Assembly: GCF_010548465.1 (NCBI RefSeq)
Contig: NZ_JAAGMD010000531.1
Span: 20,761-84,760 of the forward strand
Direction: 5' to 3'
Length of the DNA stretch: 64,000 nucleotides
Origin: Streptomyces sp. SID14436
GTDB lineage: Bacteria > Actinomycetota > Actinomycetes > Streptomycetales > Streptomycetaceae
Shown: one piece after another, positions 34,521-41,355 of the stretch
How the letters are laid out: every line of letters starts with the position of its first letter
Position numbering within the stretch: position 1 is the stretch's first letter
Position numbers and translations under genes: made by a program
Notes under the pieces: generated by a model
Databases searched by the model: none
What the model saw: only the letters and a program-made list of their open reading frames with translations
What the model was told of the DNA's origin: nothing

Positions 34521-35386
34521 GTGTCGCTCCCGGTGGTCGAGATGATGCCGGCGTGCACCAGCTGGGATTCGTCCGTGCTGCCGGGGACCGCCGTGTAGGC
34601 GACGATCTTCAGGTCGGTGTCTCCGTCGGTCAGGACGTCGCAGTCGACGGTCACTTCCCCGAAGTCGGGGTGCCGGATGGTCTTGCGGTCCTCGGCGTGC
34701 CGGCCCACGGACGCATCGGCCCAGAACGTGGCGAACCGGGGGTTGCCCGCGACCCTGCTCGCCACCAGGCCGGACACGCGAGGGTCGTCGGGGAAGCGGG
34801 CGGCGGCCCGGCGCAGGTCGGCCACGAGCGCCCGGTCGGCGGCTTCGGCGTTGACCGGGATCACCGGCCAGCTCGTCAGCCGGCCCCGGTCCGAGGCGAC
34901 CGGGAAGCGCAGCCTCACGAGGTTGCGCTCCTCGGCCCGGATCCTGGTGGGTTCGCCGAACAGGGCCGCCCATCTCGGATTCCACCAGACGAGTTGCCAG
35001 TCCGCGGCGAAGACCGCGACCGGAGTGGCGTCGAGCAGGGTCAGCAGCCGTCGCATGCTGGCCGGGATGTCGTCGACGACCCGCTGGTCCTGCGGCGGCC
35101 GGATCCCCGCCAGCCGGTGCAGGTGGTCCCGTTCGTCCGGGGAGAGCCGCAGCGCGCGGGCCAGCGCTGCGACGATCTGCTCGGAGGGGCTGACGGCCCG
35201 GCCCTGCTCGAGCCGCACCAGGTAGTCGACGGACAGTCCCGCCAGCTCGGCGAGTTCCTCCCGCCTCAGCCCCGGCGACCGGCGTGCCCCGCCCGCCGGC
35301 AGTCCGACGGTGTCCGGCGACAGGCGGTCCCGCCAGGCCCGCAGGGTCGCTCCCAGCTGGTTGTCCACGACATGTCCCTTGGTCAC
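34517..35386 (-). CDS. XRE-family regulator with MmyB-like ligand-binding domain
   Basis: A 289-residue regulator, GTG 35386. An XRE HTH occupies about 10-75 (GLRREELAELAGLSVDYLVRLEQGR), followed by a PAS-like MmyB domain from about 105 (LLDATPVAVFAADWQLVWWNPRWAALFGEP, with VRLRFPV next), which binds lipid-like ligands in characterised homologues. In Streptomyces such genes sit next to NAD(P)-dependent oxidoreductases, as here: the F420-reductase-like gene overlaps on one side and an SDR gene is divergent on the other. Confidence 0.9.
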   Translation of the reverse strand: MTKGHVVDNQLGATLRAWRDRLSPDTVGLPAGGARRSPGLRREELAELAGLSVDYLVRLEQGRAVSPSEQIVAALARALRLSPDERDHLHRLAGIRPPQDQRVVDDIPASMRRLLTLLDATPVAVFAADWQLVWWNPRWAALFGEPTRIRAEERNLVRLRFPVASDRGRLTSWPVIPVNAEAADRALVADLRRAAARFPDDPRVSGLVASRVAGNPRFATFWADASVGRHAEDRKTIRHPDFGEVTVDCDVLTDGDTDLKIVAYTAVPGSTDESQLVHAGIISTTGSDT

Positions 35387-35499
35387 GCCTGCATCGTAGG
35401 CATCCGCGTGTCCGTTCCGGGCCTCTCCAGGGTGGTACTGCTGGTCCTACGGAGAAGCGGTCTCTGGCTGGTCACGGCAGGCCCGGCCAGGGTGGAGCC

Positions 35500-36198
35500 A
35501 TGTCCAAGACCACGTTCATCACCGGTGCCAACAAGGGCCTCGGTCTCGAAACCGCCCGCCGTCTCACCGCACTCGGTCACACCGTGCTCCTCGGTGCCCG
35601 CGACGTCGCTCGCGGACGCCGGGCGGCGGCAGCGCTCGGTGCCCGCTTCGTCCAGGTGGACGTCACCGACGACGCCTCCGTGGCGGCCGCGGCGGCCGAT
35701 GTCGCGGCCCACGAGGGCCGGATCGACGTCCTGATCAACAACGCGGGCATCACCGGCACCGTCGTGTCCGCCGAGGAGCTGACCGGCGCGGAGGCCGCGC
35801 GGGTGCTCGACACCAATGTGGCCGGCGTCGTCCGCGTCACCGCCGCGTTCCTGCCGCTGCTGCGCGCCTCGGACGCGCCGGCCGTCGTCAACGTCACCAG
35901 CGGCCTGGGGTCCGTGGCTCTCACCCACGATCCCGAACGGGTGGAGTCGCAGGTGATCGCCCCCGCCTACGCCGCCTCCAAGGCCGCCGTCACGGTGCTG
36001 ACCACGCAGTATGCGAAGGCGTGGGCCGACATCCGCTTCAACGCCGTCGATCCCGGCTACACCGCCACCGACCTCAACGGCCACAGCGGCACCCAGACGG
36101 TGACCGAGGGCACGGACGCCATCGTCACGCTGGCCATCGAGGACGCCGACTCCGGAACGGGTCGCATCATCGACCGCTACGGCCCCGTCGCGTGGTGA
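35500..36198 (+). CDS. Short-chain dehydrogenase/reductase
   Basis: A 232-residue classical SDR. ATG 35500 follows GGTGGAG. TGANKGLGLE (8-17) is the NADP(H)-binding glycine motif, INNAGITG the NNAG motif, SGLG contributes the catalytic Ser region, and YAASK supplies the active-site Tyr and Lys. It is divergent from the XRE regulator with 113 bases between them, so co-regulation is likely. The substrate carbonyl is unknown. Confidence 0.9.
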   Translation: MSKTTFITGANKGLGLETARRLTALGHTVLLGARDVARGRRAAAALGARFVQVDVTDDASVAAAAADVAAHEGRIDVLINNAGITGTVVSAEELTGAEAARVLDTNVAGVVRVTAAFLPLLRASDAPAVVNVTSGLGSVALTHDPERVESQVIAPAYAASKAAVTVLTTQYAKAWADIRFNAVDPGYTATDLNGHSGTQTVTEGTDAIVTLAIEDADSGTGRIIDRYGPVAW

Positions 36199-36312
36199 CG
36201 CCGAGCGGACGGCGCCGCCGGTTCACGCCGGCGGCCCGTGCCCGGCCACGGGCGCTCGCGACGCCGAGACAGCAGGTCACACGAAGCACCCACGAACGAG
36301 AAGGAGCAGCCG

Positions 36313-36705
36313 ATGACCGGCTCCGTCCTGAAGGACTGGTACCTCCGCTATGTGGCGGCGCTCAACGCCCATGTGTTCGACGGCATGGACCAGTTCATCG
36401 CCGACGACGTGGTGCTGAACGGCGAACCGGGCACCCGTGAGGATGTCGTCGCCGTCCAGAAGCACGACATCGAGGCCGTGCCGGACCTGCACTGGGAGGT
36501 CCGGGAGCTGTTGTTCGACCGGGACCGGATCGCCGTGCGGGCGGTCAACACCGGTACTCCCGCCAGGGAATGGCTCGGTGTCCCCGCGTCCGGGGCGTCC
36601 TTCGAGATCACCGAGTACGCCATCTACCGGGTCCGCGACGGCCGTTTCGTGGAGATGACGGCCCTGCACGACTCCTCCGACCTGCTGCGGCAGTTGGGCG
36701 GCTGA
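36313..36705 (+). CDS. SnoaL-like / NTF2-fold protein
   Basis: A 130-residue NTF2-fold protein, ATG 36313 with AAGGAG seven bases upstream. [29 protein letters not shown], then [20 protein letters not shown] and [21 protein letters not shown] follow the SnoaL-like polyketide-cyclase/ester-cyclase pattern. It may be an isomerase or cyclase, or only a binding protein. It is downstream of the SDR gene, separated by 114 bases, and may share its message. Confidence 0.82.
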   Translation: MTGSVLKDWYLRYVAALNAHVFDGMDQFIADDVVLNGEPGTREDVVAVQKHDIEAVPDLHWEVRELLFDRDRIAVRAVNTGTPAREWLGVPASGASFEITEYAIYRVRDGRFVEMTALHDSSDLLRQLGG

Positions 36706-36729
36706 TGCGGCTCACGGCCGGCAGCCGCA
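36706..36729. terminator. Hairpin between convergent SnoaL and HxlR genes
   Basis: TGCGGCT and AGCCGCA form a seven-pair stem around a ten-base loop at 36706-36729, immediately after the SnoaL stop and before the end of the opposing HxlR gene. Confidence 0.45.
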
Positions 36730-36761
36730 CGTGGGACGGCGGACGGGAGGGCGGCGGGGTG

Positions 36762-37136
36762 TCAGGCGCTCGTCTCCTCCTCCCGTCCGTCGAATGCCTC
36801 GCGTGCGGTCGTGATGGCGGGCATGTTCTCGGCGGCCCAGGCCAGCAGCACGTCGACGGGGTGGCGCAGTGTCTTGCCCAGCGGCGTGATCCGGTATCTG
36901 ACCGCCACCGGGCGGGTGGAGACGACCTCGCGTTCGACCACGCCGTTGCGTTCGAGTCTCCGGAGCGTCGCGGTCAGCGACTTCTGCGTGACCTGAGGGA
37001 TGGCACGGCGCAACTCGTTGAAACGGCAAGGGCGTTCACACAGTTCGTTGAGGACACTCAGCGACCACTTGTCGAGGATCTGGTCGAGCAGTTCCCGGTG
37101 CGGAGCCTCGATGCGGAGTCCGGGGTCGGTATCCAT
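36762..37136 (-). CDS. HxlR-family winged-helix regulator
   Basis: A 124-residue HxlR protein, ATG 37136. ELLDQILDKWSLSVLNELCERPCRFNELRRAIPQVTQKSLTATL-type wHTH order is clear, with recognition segment VTQKSLTATLRRLERNG and the wing at VSTRPVAVRYRITPLG. Two Cys (in ELCERPCRF) could sense oxidants or electrophiles, although the usual N-terminal Cys is absent. It is divergent from a RidA gene 77 bases away, with a matching inverted repeat over the RidA promoter. Confidence 0.9.
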   Translation of the reverse strand: MDTDPGLRIEAPHRELLDQILDKWSLSVLNELCERPCRFNELRRAIPQVTQKSLTATLRRLERNGVVEREVVSTRPVAVRYRITPLGKTLRHPVDVLLAWAAENMPAITTAREAFDGREEETSA

Positions 37137-37153
37137 GGCGAAACCTGGTCTCG

Positions 37154-37193
37154 TTGAAGTGTCCTTTTCCTACTAGGTAGCTTACAGATACCT
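37154..37193 (+). promoter_or_regulatory. RidA promoter overlapped by HxlR operator
   Basis: TTGAAG (37154-37159) and TAGCTT (37178-37183), 18 bases apart, form a promoter for the RidA gene. AGGTA (37175-37179) and TACCT (37189-37193) form an inverted repeat overlapping the -10 box. GTAGCTTA here is shared with the HxlR promoter near 1302. Confidence 0.5.
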
Positions 37194-37213
37194 GAAACGG
37201 AAGAGGGAAGACC

Positions 37214-37624
37214 ATGAGCGTTCAGCACTTCACCCCGGCCGGCATGCTGCAGCCGACCCCGTACCACCACGTCGCCGTGGGCACGGGGACGAAGCACGTG
37301 CACGTCAGCGGGCAGGTCGCCCGCCGGGCCGACGGTGCGCCGGTCGCACCGGGCGATCTGGCCGGTCAGGTCGCCCAGGCACTGCGCAACACGTCGGTCG
37401 GCCTGGCGGGCGCGGGGGCGTCCTTCGCGGACGTGCTGCGCCTGACGTTCTACGTGACCGGGTGGAGCCCGGAGAAGATCGGGGACTTCATGGCCGGGGT
37501 GGAGTCCGTCGCCGAGGAGATCGGTCTGCGCCTTCCGATGCCTCCGGCCTCGCTCATCGGCGTCGAGTACCTCTTCGAGCCGGACGTGCTCGTGGAGGTC
37601 GAGGCGACCGCGCTCCTCGACTGA
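37214..37624 (+). CDS. RidA/YjgF family protein
   Basis: A 136-residue RidA-superfamily protein, ATG 37214 behind GGAAGAG. HVHVSGQVARRADGAPV gives the first strand pair, VLRLTFYVTGW the central region, and PPASLIGVEYLFEPDVLVEVEATAL the C-terminal signature, where the catalytic Arg of RidA proper is replaced by Ile-Gly. It is divergent from the HxlR gene, which probably represses it. Role: hydrolysis of reactive imines or a related deaminase-like reaction. Confidence 0.85.
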   Translation: MSVQHFTPAGMLQPTPYHHVAVGTGTKHVHVSGQVARRADGAPVAPGDLAGQVAQALRNTSVGLAGAGASFADVLRLTFYVTGWSPEKIGDFMAGVESVAEEIGLRLPMPPASLIGVEYLFEPDVLVEVEATALLD

Positions 37625-37673
37625 GGCGCGCCGGTGCCCGTGGCTCGTCCCCGGGGCGGCCGTTCGCTCCCGG

Positions 37674-38117
37674 TCAGCCGGTCTGTTCGGCGAGGGCGAC
37701 GATGATGCCCGACGGGCCGCGCAGATTGCAGAGGCGGTAGGCGTTCTCGTACTCCGCCACGTCGCCGAGGAGTTGCGCCCCGTGGCGGCGCAGGCGGGTG
37801 ATCGTGTCGTCGATGTCGTCGACGGCGAACATGACGCGGTGCAGGCCCAGGGTGTTGGGCGGCGGCGGGTCGAGCGGTCCCCCGGCGATCGCCTCCGGGG
37901 CGTGGAACCGCGTCAGCTCCAGCTTGCCGTGGCCGTCCGGGGTGCGCATCATCGCGATGGAGCTGCGGGCCCCGTCGAGGCCCAGCATCCGGTCCGCCAC
38001 GGCTCCCTCGATCTGCGCTTCCCCCTCCAGTTCCATGCCGAGTTCGGTGAAGAAGGCGACGGCGGCCTGCAGGTCGTCGACGACGATCCCCACGTTGTCC
38101 ATCCGTTGAACCGCCAT
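37674..38117 (-). CDS. VOC-family (glyoxalase-like) protein
   Basis: A 147-residue protein, start ATG 38117 with AGAGGAG upstream. RMDNVGIVVDDLQAAVAFFTELG is the first half of the fold, with HRVMFAVDDIDDTITRLRRHGAQLL the second, and LCNLRGPSGIIVALAEQ the end. His and Glu metal-ligand candidates are present. This subgroup is common in Streptomyces and annotated as glyoxalase or bleomycin-resistance-like; the substrate is unknown. It is convergent with the RidA gene and downstream of the DUF6510 gene. Confidence 0.87.
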   Translation of the reverse strand: MAVQRMDNVGIVVDDLQAAVAFFTELGMELEGEAQIEGAVADRMLGLDGARSSIAMMRTPDGHGKLELTRFHAPEAIAGGPLDPPPPNTLGLHRVMFAVDDIDDTITRLRRHGAQLLGDVAEYENAYRLCNLRGPSGIIVALAEQTG

Positions 38118-38234
38118 GAGGTGCTCCTCTGCGTCGTGGGGCGGGTCCGTTCGGACCACTGCTGCCCCGGGGACGGAGCCGGTGCCGTGTTCTCGACAGC
38201 ACGGTGCTGTGCGGCGCAGGGCGGTCCCGCCGGG

Positions 38235-38507
38235 TCAGGCGGGTGCGGGCAGCCGCAGGTGGTCCATGCCGGCTGCGTCGAGCCACAGGTCGCGCGGCGA
38301 ACGGACCAGGCGCAGCAACACCCCCTCACAGCCGGGGCACCGCAGCACCGTCCCGGGGCCGCCGAGGTAGGCGTGCGCCTCGGCCAGCCTCGTTCGCCGG
38401 CCGCAGCCGCGGCACTGTGCCGAAGCGGTGGTCATGTCGGCGCCGAACAGCGACTCGAGGTCCCCGGCGGCGGCGTTGCCGTCGAGGTGATCAGGTGTGT
38501 GCGTCAT
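38235..38507 (-). CDS. DUF6510 zinc-ribbon protein
   Basis: A 90-residue protein, ATG 38507. Cys32/Cys35 (CRGC) and Cys57/Cys60 (CPGC) form a four-Cys zinc ribbon, flanked by LDGNAAAGDLESLFGADMT and a C-terminal LWLDAAGMDHLRLP, the DUF6510 pattern. It follows the flavin reductase gene by 94 bases on the same strand. The recurring neighbourhood of this family with a molybdopterin oxidoreductase and a reductase suggests a chaperone, regulatory or electron-transfer accessory role. Confidence 0.8.
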   Translation of the reverse strand: MTHTPDHLDGNAAAGDLESLFGADMTTASAQCRGCGRRTRLAEAHAYLGGPGTVLRCPGCEGVLLRLVRSPRDLWLDAAGMDHLRLPAPA

Positions 38508-38601
38508 CGGGGATTCTCCTCCTTCCTCTGCTGGGCACCGGGCGCGTTGTTCCCTTGAGGGGGCCGTGTCGTGCCGGGGCGGCGGGGCGGACGGCGGGAC
38601 C

Positions 38602-39354
38602 TCATCCGCTGGGGCCGAAGCGCTCGGTGCGTATGCGGCCCGGGTGGTGACCGAGGGCGACGAGCAGGCCGGCGGCGGTTTCGACGAAGCCGGTGGGGCC
38701 GCAGACGTAGCAGGTGGGTTCGAACTCCGGCGGCCATCCGCCGGCCGACAGGTCGGACGCGGTGAGGCGCCCGGGAGGGTGCGGCCAGTCGGGGGGCGTG
38801 GACCGGCTGTAGACGTAGGTCTTGTCGAGCCCGTCCTCGCTTCTGCGCAGTTCGGGCGTGAAGAGCTGCGTCTCGGGGCTGCGCACGCCGTACAGCAGGC
38901 GGAAGGGTGTGCGGCTGCCGGCCGCGCGGCGCACCCGGATCATGGCCATCAAGGGCACCAGGCCGGATCCCCCGGCCACGAGGAGGACCGGTTCCTGCTG
39001 CTCCGGGCGCCACACGAACCAGCCGCCGACCGGTCCGCGGAGCTCCACCTGATCGCCCACGGCCAGGACGTCCGTGAGGTAGGGGGAGACCTCGCCGTCG
39101 TCGACGCGCTGAACCGTCAGTTCGATCCTCTCGCCGTCGGGTGCCGAGGCCAGGGAGTAGCTGCGCTGGGTGCTGTACCCGTCCTCCGCCGTGAGCCGCA
39201 GGTCGACGTGCTGTCCCGCCGCGTGCCCCGGCCAGCCGGGCACGTCGAGGGCGAGCGTGCGCGCGTCGCGCGACTCGTCCCGCCGTCCGGCCAGGCGGGC
39301 CGTCCGCCAGCGCAGCCGCTCGCCTAGTCGCCTTGGTACCGCTGCTCGCGCCAT
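38602..39354 (-). CDS. FAD/NAD(P)-binding ferredoxin-reductase-like oxidoreductase
   Basis: A 250-residue FNR-type flavoprotein, start ATG 39354, 31 bases inside the end of the molybdoenzyme gene. RSYSLAS (64-70) binds FAD, LRGPVGGWFVW follows, GGSGLVPLMAMIR is the NAD(P) loop, and CYVCGPTGFVETAA is the C-terminal nicotinamide motif. There is no iron-sulfur domain. It should deliver NAD(P)H electrons to, or take them from, the overlapping molybdenum enzyme. Confidence 0.88.
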   Translation of the reverse strand: MARAAVPRRLGERLRWRTARLAGRRDESRDARTLALDVPGWPGHAAGQHVDLRLTAEDGYSTQRSYSLASAPDGERIELTVQRVDDGEVSPYLTDVLAVGDQVELRGPVGGWFVWRPEQQEPVLLVAGGSGLVPLMAMIRVRRAAGSRTPFRLLYGVRSPETQLFTPELRRSEDGLDKTYVYSRSTPPDWPHPPGRLTASDLSAGGWPPEFEPTCYVCGPTGFVETAAGLLVALGHHPGRIRTERFGPSG

Positions 39355-39923
39355 GGGTCCCCGTAGTCGTGGTAGCCGACGCTCTCCCAGAAGCCGGGTT
39401 CGTCCTCGTCGAGCAGGCGGATGCCGCGCACCCACTTGGCGGACTTCCACAGGTACAGGTGCGGGACCAGCAGCCTCGCCGGACCGCCGTGCTCCGGCGC
39501 GAGGTCCTCGCCGTCGTACCGGTACGCGATCCACGCCTTGCCGTCGAGAAGGTCCTCTAGGGGGAGGTTGGTGGTGTAGTCGCCGTAGGAGTGGACGAGT
39601 GCGTACTCGGCACCGGACTCCACGTCCGCCAGGAGGACGTCCAGCGGGACTCCCTGCCACTGCGTGCCGAACTTCGACCACTTGGTGACACAGTGCAGGT
39701 CGACGGTCGGTGTCTGGGAGGGCAGGCTCATGAGCTGATCCCAGTTCCACGTGTGTTCGGTCCCCGTCTCCGTGCGGACGGTGAACTGCCAGGCGTCGTG
39801 CGGCACCACGGGGGTGGGGCCGGCGGAGAGAACGGGGAAGCCGGTGGTCTCGTACTGCCCCGGCGGGAGTGTGTGCCGGGTGTCCCGCGCCCGGCCGTGG
39901 AATCCCCGGGAAACGATGGACAT
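39324..39923 (-). CDS. Molybdopterin-dependent oxidoreductase (sulfite-oxidase/YedY fold), cytosolic
   Basis: A 199-residue member of the sulfite-oxidase/MsrP (YedY) superfamily, ATG 39923 with AGAAGGGGG upstream. Cys78 in DLHCVTKWSKFGTQWQGV is the molybdenum ligand. GDYTTNLPLEDLLDGKAW and the closing RGIRLLDEDEPGFWESVGYHDYGDPW are family hallmarks. Unlike MsrP it has no Tat signal, so it acts in the cytoplasm. The partner is the overlapping flavoprotein rather than a membrane haem subunit. The natural substrate is unknown; reduction of an S- or N-oxide is the likeliest chemistry. Confidence 0.9.
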   Translation of the reverse strand: MSIVSRGFHGRARDTRHTLPPGQYETTGFPVLSAGPTPVVPHDAWQFTVRTETGTEHTWNWDQLMSLPSQTPTVDLHCVTKWSKFGTQWQGVPLDVLLADVESGAEYALVHSYGDYTTNLPLEDLLDGKAWIAYRYDGEDLAPEHGGPARLLVPHLYLWKSAKWVRGIRLLDEDEPGFWESVGYHDYGDPWREQRYQGD

Positions 39924-40166
39924 GTCGGGCCCCCTTCTGCAGAGCGGGCGGCTTCCATTTTTCAGCACATGCCGCGGCGGAGCATCTCGGCCGGAGGAAA
40001 CGCCGGGACGTATCCCTGCCGGGCCTCCAACCACGGCCGTACGGGGCGCTACCGCGCCGGTTTACCGCGGTCTCACACCGGCGTGCGATGCCCGCGGCCC
40101 CTGTGGTCCGTAACTTCGGTGGCGACCACGACCCGTGCACACGGCACGGGACAGAAGGGGGTACAC

Positions 40167-40487
40167 ATGCTCAGGAAGCAGGGCACGACCATCCTCGGCG
40201 CGACGGCTCTGGTGCTGGCGGGCGTCGTCGGCGGGGCCGCTCCGGTGCAGGCCGCTCCGGTGCAGATCACGGCGGGCGGTACCGCGCCCGCGTGCATCCA
40301 GCGCAGTGTCGTGAACAACCCCGACGGGGGCATGCAGGCATGGCTGTACAACAAGTGCGGCAAGACGATGCGGGTGAAGGTCGTCGTGAAGAACTGGCGT
40401 GACACGTCCTGCAAGTCCATCAAGAACAAGCAGAGCGCGTACTTCCGTACCGTCGGCGGCCGCTACGACCGGACCGCCGTCTGCTGA
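40167..40487 (+). CDS. Secreted tendamistat-like (alpha-amylase-inhibitor fold) protein
   Basis: A 106-residue secreted protein, ATG 40167 behind GAAGGGGG. A signal peptide (about 1-29) ends in APVQA. The mature part has four Cys at precursor positions 43, 64, 82 and 106. C64-GKTMRVKVVVKNWRDTS-C82 matches tendamistat in the 18-residue Cys spacing and in the T-x-x-V-K-V-V core. The inhibitory Trp-Arg-Tyr triad reads Trp-Leu-Tyr here and sits closer to the second Cys, so amylase inhibition is doubtful. It is divergent from the molybdoenzyme operon. Confidence 0.65.
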   Translation: MLRKQGTTILGATALVLAGVVGGAAPVQAAPVQITAGGTAPACIQRSVVNNPDGGMQAWLYNKCGKTMRVKVVVKNWRDTSCKSIKNKQSAYFRTVGGRYDRTAVC

Positions 40488-40509
40488 TCCCTGTCCGTCG
40501 CACCGGTGA

Positions 40510-40542
40510 GCGGTGGCCCGGCATGACGTGCCGGGCCACCGC
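40510..40542. terminator. Perfect 14-pair hairpin terminator
   Basis: GCGGTGGCCCGGCA (40510-40523) and TGCCGGGCCACCGC (40529-40542) pair perfectly around the loop TGACG. It lies between the convergent tendamistat-like and GAP-family genes. It is a strong bidirectional terminator without a T-run. Confidence 0.8.
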
Positions 40543-40554
40543 CGCCCTGCCACA

Positions 40555-40598
40555 CGTCACGTCACGTCACGTCACCTACGTCATGTCATGTCATGTCA
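40555..40598. repeat. CGTCA/TGTCA pentamer tandem repeat
   Basis: Four consecutive CGTCA units (40555-40574) are followed after CCTA by CGTCA and three TGTCA units (40579-40598). The last units run into the 3' end of the GAP-family gene, whose stop is at 40591-40593. A five-base unit in a coding end can slip and change the C-terminus. Confidence 0.75.
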
Positions 40599-41234
40599 CC
40601 AGGTCGTAGATGCTGCGGGCCACCAGGTACAGGCCGGCCAGCAGGGAGAGCGTGACGATCAGCGATTCCTGATGGCGGTCCATCCAGCCGCGCAACGCCT
40701 GCAGGCGGGCGCCGGCGGCCGCGGGCGCCCGGAGGGCGTACGCCTCCATGACGATGAGGCTGAGGGTGGCGAGCAGGCAGTAGCAGGCCAGGGCGAACCA
40801 GTCGGCGACGGTGGAGAGGTCCGCGTCGACAGCGGTGGCGGCGCCGGCGGCGACCAGCGCCCAGGGTTGCAGCATCCACGCCAGGCCGGCGGCCACGGCC
40901 GGGGAGGCGTCGTCGATGCGGGCGGCCCAGCGGGGCGGCCGGCGCGGACGGGCCGGCCGGCGGTGCCGGAGGGCGCCGTAGACCACCAGCGCCAGGCCGA
41001 TGGCCAGCTTCACCGCCACGGCGGCGGTCGAGGGCGCACTGTGATGCACGAGTTGCCGGCCGCCGGTCAGCAGCACCACGCAGACGATGACCGCGATCAG
41101 GTTGGCCAGCCACGACAGCAGGAACGCCATGCCCTGGCGCACGCCGTTCCGCGCGGAGAGCAGCAGGATGAAGGCGCTGTTGTGCAGGGGCCCGCAGTGA
41201 TGGCTGCACCGATCACCAGAAGATCGAGGACCAT
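40591..41234 (-). pseudogene. GAP/Sap-family membrane protein with a one-base frameshift
   Basis: A GAP (Sap, sulfolipid-addressing-like) family six-helix membrane protein, broken near its N-terminus. ATG 41234 opens MVLDLLVIGAAITAGP, then the frame fails. The correct continuation LHNSAFILLLSARNGVRQGM is in another frame that runs intact to 40591. Reading GGCCCCTGCAC with one additional C (41185-41195) restores GPLHNSAFILLLSA, the expected family sequence. Downstream helices are undamaged, so this is a fresh lesion or an assembly error. The family is implicated in export of lipids or small molecules in mycobacteria. Confidence 0.8.
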
Positions 41235-41355
41235 CGGATCTGTCGCTCCCGGTCGGTCGGGCCGCCCGGGCCCGTGGCGGACGGGCCGGCCGGCGGCGCG
41301 GGCGGCTCGGAACGCGGGGACGCGGGTCCGCGCGCGGACCGTTCCCGTGTTCCGT

